7,499 bases of DNA, taken from contig JAAZIF010000129.1 in the NCBI GenBank assembly GCA_012510335.1, forward strand, positions 1 through 7,499, read 5' to 3'. This DNA is from Methanomicrobiales archaeon. Lineage in GTDB: Archaea; Halobacteriota; Methanomicrobia; Methanomicrobiales; Methanoculleaceae. The notes beneath the pieces are model-generated. The model worked only from the letters and a program-made list of their open reading frames with translations, did no database searches and was not told the origin of the DNA. A program made the position numbers and the translations under genes. This document shows, piece after piece, positions 4,738 through 7,499 of the stretch; within the stretch, counting starts at the first letter, position 1; each line of letters starts with the position of its first letter.

Positions 4738-7425
4738 TCACTGGTATTCCGGCGGCTGTGTCTCTCTCGGCAGACCGCCCTTGAAGTGCTGGCGCACCCT
4801 CTCATAGTACTGCCGCACCCGCTCGTTCATCGTCGCGTGTACCTTATCCCGTGCCCGTTCGAAGTGCGACCGGCTCACAACGGTGGCATCCTCGCGCATG
4901 GCGAGCATGGCCGCCTCCCGGCTTAGCGCCTCGAGATCCGAGCCGACGAACCCGTCGATCCCTGTGGCAATCTCCTTAAGGATACGATCCCGCACAGGGT
5001 CGTCGAGGAGCATCCCGTGCTGCCGGGCAAAGAGATCGACGAGTTTCCTCCTCCGCAGATCGCGCCGAAGCCCCTCGCCGCCGCTCACCGCTATCGCATC
5101 GATCTGGATCTTCACATCCTCAGTGCTCACCCGGCGGCCAGCCCCAAGATCCCGTTCCATATCTCTGAGTCTATCTTCAGGAATCTCTCCGGCCAGGTTC
5201 GCTATATACTCGATCGTGGAGTCCCTGACGGATCCGTAGCGAGCTAGGAACCTGCGGATCTCCTCCTGGCTGCCGGCCTCAAGAGCCTGGAACAGGTCAC
5301 CGAGATCGTCCTCCGGGATCATCTCCACGAGATCCTCGATCGTTGAGTCCTTAACGGCAGGCATATAGCGAGTGAAGACCTCACGGGTCTTCTTCTTCCG
5401 GCTGTCGTTCTCAAGGGCCTGTACAAGATCCTCTATATCATCCTCAGATAACCCGCCTGTCATCTCTATGAGTTCCTCCATTACAGAGCCCTCGATCGGC
5501 ATATAGCGGGTATGGATCGCGAGGATCTTCTCCCGGTCTTCCCGGCCGGGTTCACCGATGTAGACGAGACGGTCGAACCGGCCCGGCCGGAGCAGCGCCG
5601 GATCGACCATGTCTGGCCGGTTCGTCGCGCCCATCACCACCACGCCCCGGAGCTCCTCAAGACCATCGATCTCGGTCAGGATCTGGTTCAAGACGCTCTC
5701 GATGACTCGCGACTCGGTGCCGCCGCCCCTGGCGGGTGCGAGGGCATCCAGCTCGTCGAAGAATATGATGGACGGCGCCACCTGCCGGGCCTTCTTGAAG
5801 ACCTCGCGGACAGCCCGCTCGCTCTCCCCGACCCACTTAGAGAGGAGCTGAGGGCCCTTGACCGGCACGAAGTTTGCCCCGCTCTCGCTTGCGATCGCCT
5901 TTGCTATGAGGGTCTTTCCGGTTCCCGGCGGGCCGTAGAGGAGAACGCCCTTCGGCGGTTCGATCCCGAGGCTATCGAACCGTTCCCGCCGGGTGAGTGG
6001 GAACTCCACCGCCTCGCGGATCTCCTGTTTCGCCTCCTCAAGCCCGCCGACGTCATCCCAGCGGGTATGGGGAACCTCAAGGAGGATCTCGCGCATGGCG
6101 CTTGGACCCACATCGCGGAGGGCATCCCGGAAGTCCTTGCTCATGACCTCCATCTTCTCGAGGGTCTCCGCCGGGATCTCCTCAGCCTCCATATCGATCT
6201 CGGGGAGGTAGCGCCGGAGCGCCTTGATCGCCGCCTCACGGGCAAGGGCGGCGAGGTCTGCCCCGACAAACCCATGAGTCTGCTGGGCGATATGACCGAT
6301 CTCCACGTCGTCGGCGAGCGGCATACCGCGGGTGTGGATCTGGAGCACCTGGGCCCGGTCGTTCTCGGCCGGGACACCGATCTCGATCTCACGGTCAAAC
6401 CGCCCCGGCCGGCGGAGGGCTGGATCTATGGCATCCAGCCGGTTCGTGGCGCCGATCACAACGACCTGTCCCCGCTCCTCAAGCCCGTCCATCATCGTGA
6501 GGAGCTGGGCAACCACACGCCGCTCGACCTCGCCCGTAACCTCTTCCCGCCGGGGGGCGATGGAGTCGAGTTCATCGATGAATATGATCGCAGGTGCGTT
6601 CTGCCGTGCCTCCTCGAAGACCTCGCGGAGCCGCTGCTCGCTCTCGCCGTAGTACTTCGATATCACCTCGGGTCCGGCGATGGAGATGAAGTGTGCCCCG
6701 CTCTCGCTTGCGACCGCCTTTGCTATGAGGGTCTTTCCGGTTCCGGGCGGGCCGTAAAGGAGGACGCCCTTCGGCGGTTCGATCCCGAGCTTCCTGAATA
6801 TCTCCGGGTGGCGCATGGGAAGTTCGATCGTCTCGCGGACCCGCTGGAGCTCATCTTTAAGACCGCCGATATCCTCGTAGCTGATCCGCTTTACGCCCTC
6901 AAACCCGGCTGCCGGCTTCTCGGAGAACTCAATCTTGGTATTCCTGGTGATGATCACCGCGTTCTCCGGTTCGATCACCACGGCCTTGAACGCGACAAGC
7001 TGAGGCTGCATGAACGGAAGCCCCGCCTGGATCGGCACGGAATCGTTCTTCACGACCGGGAAGTCGATCAGTTTGTTAGTGGCGTTGCCGAAGTTGATCG
7101 GGAGCTGTTTCGGGAGATCCTCCGGGGGTGCAAGCACCACCCTCTTCGCCTCGATCTCTTCATCCAGCGTCCGTATCTTCACCCGGTCTCCGATGCTGGC
7201 ACCGGTGTTGAGCCGCGTAAAATTATCGATCCTGACCTTACCCTGGTGCCAGTCGTTCACCATTGCACGCCAGACCTTGGCCACGGTCGGGCGCTTCCCT
7301 TCGATGATGACGAGATCTCCCGGGCTGAGCCTGAGCTGCAGCATGGTATCGGGGTCGAGCCGTGCCTTTCCCGCCCCCTGATCCTCTGGATAAGCGCTAT
7401 CTACTTTCAAGTACATCTCGGGCAT
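4738..7425 (-). CDS. cdc48: Cdc48/VCP (VAT)-type AAA+ ATPase with enlarged D2 lid
   Basis: This 895-residue hexameric AAA+ unfoldase is the archaeal counterpart of p97/Cdc48 and extracts or unfolds proteins, often for the 20S proteasome. The order is N-domain (about 1-180); D1 with Walker A GPPGTGKT 225-232, Walker B IFIDELD 281-287, sensor-1 N328, arginine-finger region RRPGRFD 338-344 and pore loop KYYG 257-260; then D2 with Walker A 498-505, Walker B IIFFDELD 553-560, N602, RPGRFD 613-618 and pore loop KWVG 530-533. All catalytic residues are present in both rings. The D2 lid is unusual: where relatives such as VAT go almost directly from the HTRYMP strand (638-643) to GFVGSDLEALSREAAM (825-840), about 180 residues intervene, partly as three degenerate repeats. 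The C-terminus EYQ has the penultimate Tyr of a proteasome-docking tail but Glu before it. ATG 7416 (M4) is a possible alternative start. Confidence 0.95.
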   Translation of the reverse strand: MPEMYLKVDSAYPEDQGAGKARLDPDTMLQLRLSPGDLVIIEGKRPTVAKVWRAMVNDWHQGKVRIDNFTRLNTGASIGDRVKIRTLDEEIEAKRVVLAPPEDLPKQLPINFGNATNKLIDFPVVKNDSVPIQAGLPFMQPQLVAFKAVVIEPENAVIITRNTKIEFSEKPAAGFEGVKRISYEDIGGLKDELQRVRETIELPMRHPEIFRKLGIEPPKGVLLYGPPGTGKTLIAKAVASESGAHFISIAGPEVISKYYGESEQRLREVFEEARQNAPAIIFIDELDSIAPRREEVTGEVERRVVAQLLTMMDGLEERGQVVVIGATNRLDAIDPALRRPGRFDREIEIGVPAENDRAQVLQIHTRGMPLADDVEIGHIAQQTHGFVGADLAALAREAAIKALRRYLPEIDMEAEEIPAETLEKMEVMSKDFRDALRDVGPSAMREILLEVPHTRWDDVGGLEEAKQEIREAVEFPLTRRERFDSLGIEPPKGVLLYGPPGTGKTLIAKAIASESGANFVPVKGPQLLSKWVGESERAVREVFKKARQVAPSIIFFDELDALAPARGGGTESRVIESVLNQILTEIDGLEELRGVVVMGATNRPDMVDPALLRPGRFDRLVYIGEPGREDREKILAIHTRYMPIEGSVMEELIEMTGGLSEDDIEDLVQALENDSRKKKTREVFTRYMPAVKDSTIEDLVEMIPEDDLGDLFQALEAGSQEEIRRFLARYGSVRDSTIEYIANLAGEIPEDRLRDMERDLGAGRRVSTEDVKIQIDAIAVSGGEGLRRDLRRRKLVDLFARQHGMLLDDPVRDRILKEIATGIDGFVGSDLEALSREAAMLAMREDATVVSRSHFERARDKVHATMNERVRQYYERVRQHFKGGLPRETQPPEYQ
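5116..5517 (-). repeat. Three degenerate tandem repeats (43-48 codons) in the D2 lid of cdc48
   Basis: Within Cdc48, residues 637-684, 685-727 and 728-770 share one pattern: (T/A)RY(M/G), then a Ser-x-x-E core, then (P/S)ED-x-(I/L)-x-D followed by an AL-E or DL-G turn. Units 1 and 2 both contain TRYMP, EDD and QALE; units 2 and 3 share DSTIE and PED. At the DNA level ggcatatagcg occurs at 5360-5370 and 5498-5508, and a 16-bp string at 5335-5350 recurs at 5209-5224 with one mismatch, 126 bp (42 codons) away. The in-frame spacing indicates tandem duplication within the gene. Confidence 0.7.
5875..5970 (-). repeat. Direct repeat copy B: D2 Walker A region of cdc48
   Basis: These 96 bp, which encode the D2 stretch from LGIEPPKG through the Walker A to ASESGA, match 6694-6789 at 92 of 96 positions with no gaps, offset by 819 bp (273 codons). 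One difference changes Ile to Val; the other three are silent. Confidence 0.85.
6694..6789 (-). repeat. Direct repeat copy A: D1 Walker A region of cdc48
   Basis: This is the D1 partner of 5875-5970, with the same reading frame and orientation. It encodes the LGIEPPKG to ASESGA stretch of the first ATPase ring. Identity outside the 96 bp drops to the ordinary level for the two domains. Confidence 0.85.
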
Positions 7426-7426
7426 T

Positions 7427-7431
7427 ACCTC
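7427..7431 (-). promoter_or_regulatory. Shine-Dalgarno-like gaggt before cdc48, bearing on start choice
   Basis: The minus strand reads gaggt one nt before the ATG at 7425, too close to serve it, but 10 nt before the in-frame ATG at 7414-7416 (M4, MYLKV). This favours M4 if the message has a leader; a leaderless message would favour M1. Confidence 0.35.
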
Positions 7432-7436
7432 TAGTT

Positions 7437-7446
7437 CTTATATTTC
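7437..7446 (+). promoter_or_regulatory. TATA box (cttatatttc) for the larC-like gene
   Basis: The AT-rich centre near 7441 predicts a start at about 7467, a few nt before the ATG at 7472. Read on the other strand (aatataag) it could also place a cdc48 start near 7415, at M4. Position only; not measured. Confidence 0.4.
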
Positions 7447-7450
7447 GGGG

Positions 7451-7459
7451 ATTTATAAG
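7451..7459 (-). promoter_or_regulatory. TATA box (cttataaat on the minus strand) for cdc48
   Basis: The minus strand has a near-consensus archaeal TATA element centred at about 7455, about 30 bp before the cdc48 ATG at 7425. The predicted transcription start is near 7428-7430, so the leader would be only a few nt. Confidence 0.55.
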
Positions 7460-7463
7460 TACT

Positions 7464-7467
7464 GGAG
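7464..7467 (+). promoter_or_regulatory. Shine-Dalgarno site (ggag) for the larC-like gene
   Basis: The ggag lies 4 nt before the ATG at 7472 and supports that start. It is close to the predicted transcription start, so it may be only marginally included in the message. Confidence 0.45.
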
Positions 7468-7471
7468 ACGC

Positions 7472-7499
7472 ATGAATATACTTCTCTTCGATCCGTTCA
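7472..7499 (+). CDS. larC: 5' end of a probable LarC-family (DUF111) nickel-insertion protein, cut by the window end
   Basis: Only nine codons are visible: MNILLFDPF, then the window ends. The (M)xxL-x-FD-x-F opening is typical of LarC/DUF111 proteins, which commonly begin like MKxLYFDxFSG. LarC is the CTP-dependent enzyme that inserts nickel into the pincer cofactor of lactate racemase, and archaeal homologues are common. The ATG has ggag 4 nt upstream and a TATA-like box at 7437-7446, and it diverges from cdc48. The existence of a gene is fairly well supported; the family call rests on nine residues and could be wrong. Confidence 0.5.

Noticed and set aside
5116..5517. Repeat block considered as a CRISPR array or a mobile repeat
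   Set aside because: The units keep the cdc48 reading frame, have no uniform spacers, and are degenerate protein-level repeats.
5290..5517. Frameshift or assembly error in cdc48 as an explanation for the long D2 lid
   Set aside because: The frame is continuous, both sides carry intact AAA+ motifs, and the insert has coherent acidic helical repeats, so a true in-frame insert is the better reading.
5512..7434. A 640-codon open frame on the plus strand opposite cdc48
   Set aside because: It is antisense to a well-supported Cdc48 gene. Its composition (many Asp, Leu, His, Arg, Pro) is what the reverse strand of GC-rich AAA+ codons gives, it shows no recognisable domain, and the two AAA copies produce parallel repeats in it.
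1..7499. tRNA, rRNA, insertion sequence, integrase or defence genes
   Set aside because: None seen. Every gene-sized stretch is explained by the listed genes and no gap exceeds about 75 bp.

Overview
The window looks like chromosomal DNA from a methanogenic archaeon, most likely Methanomicrobiales and perhaps Methanoculleus-like. This rests on protein content and is not a database result. It is GC-rich and uses archaeal-style promoters (AT-rich TATA boxes about 25-30 bp before starts, short or absent leaders). It carries archaeal families: the GatE tail, a probable DUF5350 protein, UPF0212/DUF555, DUF2070, and a two-ring Cdc48/VAT ATPase. I see no insertion sequence, phage gene, CRISPR array, tRNA or rRNA, so this is core chromosome and not an accessory island.

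Layout: (1) 1-404, the 3' end of gatE, for the archaeal Glu-tRNA(Gln) amidotransferase. (2) 479-766, a small Arg/Gly-rich basic protein with its own TATA box and Shine-Dalgarno site. (3) 822-4725, a tightly packed plus-strand run that starts from a TATA box placed for a leaderless message. It holds a small helical unknown, a nitroreductase, a UPF0212 protein with a CPYC motif, a PfkB-family kinase and a DUF2070 membrane protein of the predicted neutral-ceramidase superfamily. Neighbours overlap or sit within 11 nt, except for 59 nt between the kinase and DUF2070, which holds an 18-codon ORF with strongly coding-like third positions. (4) 4738-7425, minus strand, an 895-residue Cdc48/VCP-type AAA+ unfoldase that converges on DUF2070 with 12 bp between the stop codons. 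(5) 7472-7499, plus strand, the first nine codons of a gene that looks like larC, divergent from cdc48 across a 46-bp promoter region.

How the genes fit together: gatE (charging of Gln-tRNA) and cdc48 (protein unfolding) are housekeeping genes. The five-gene run between them has no assigned pathway; its packing suggests co-transcription, and its contents (flavin enzyme, CPYC protein, sugar/nucleoside kinase, membrane-bound putative amidase/lipid hydrolase) hint at envelope or small-molecule metabolism without proving it. The two most notable features are inside cdc48. The D2 lid carries a large insert containing three degenerate 43-48 residue repeats. The Walker A regions of D1 and D2 are also 92/96 identical at the DNA level, far closer than such old paralogous domains should be at silent sites.
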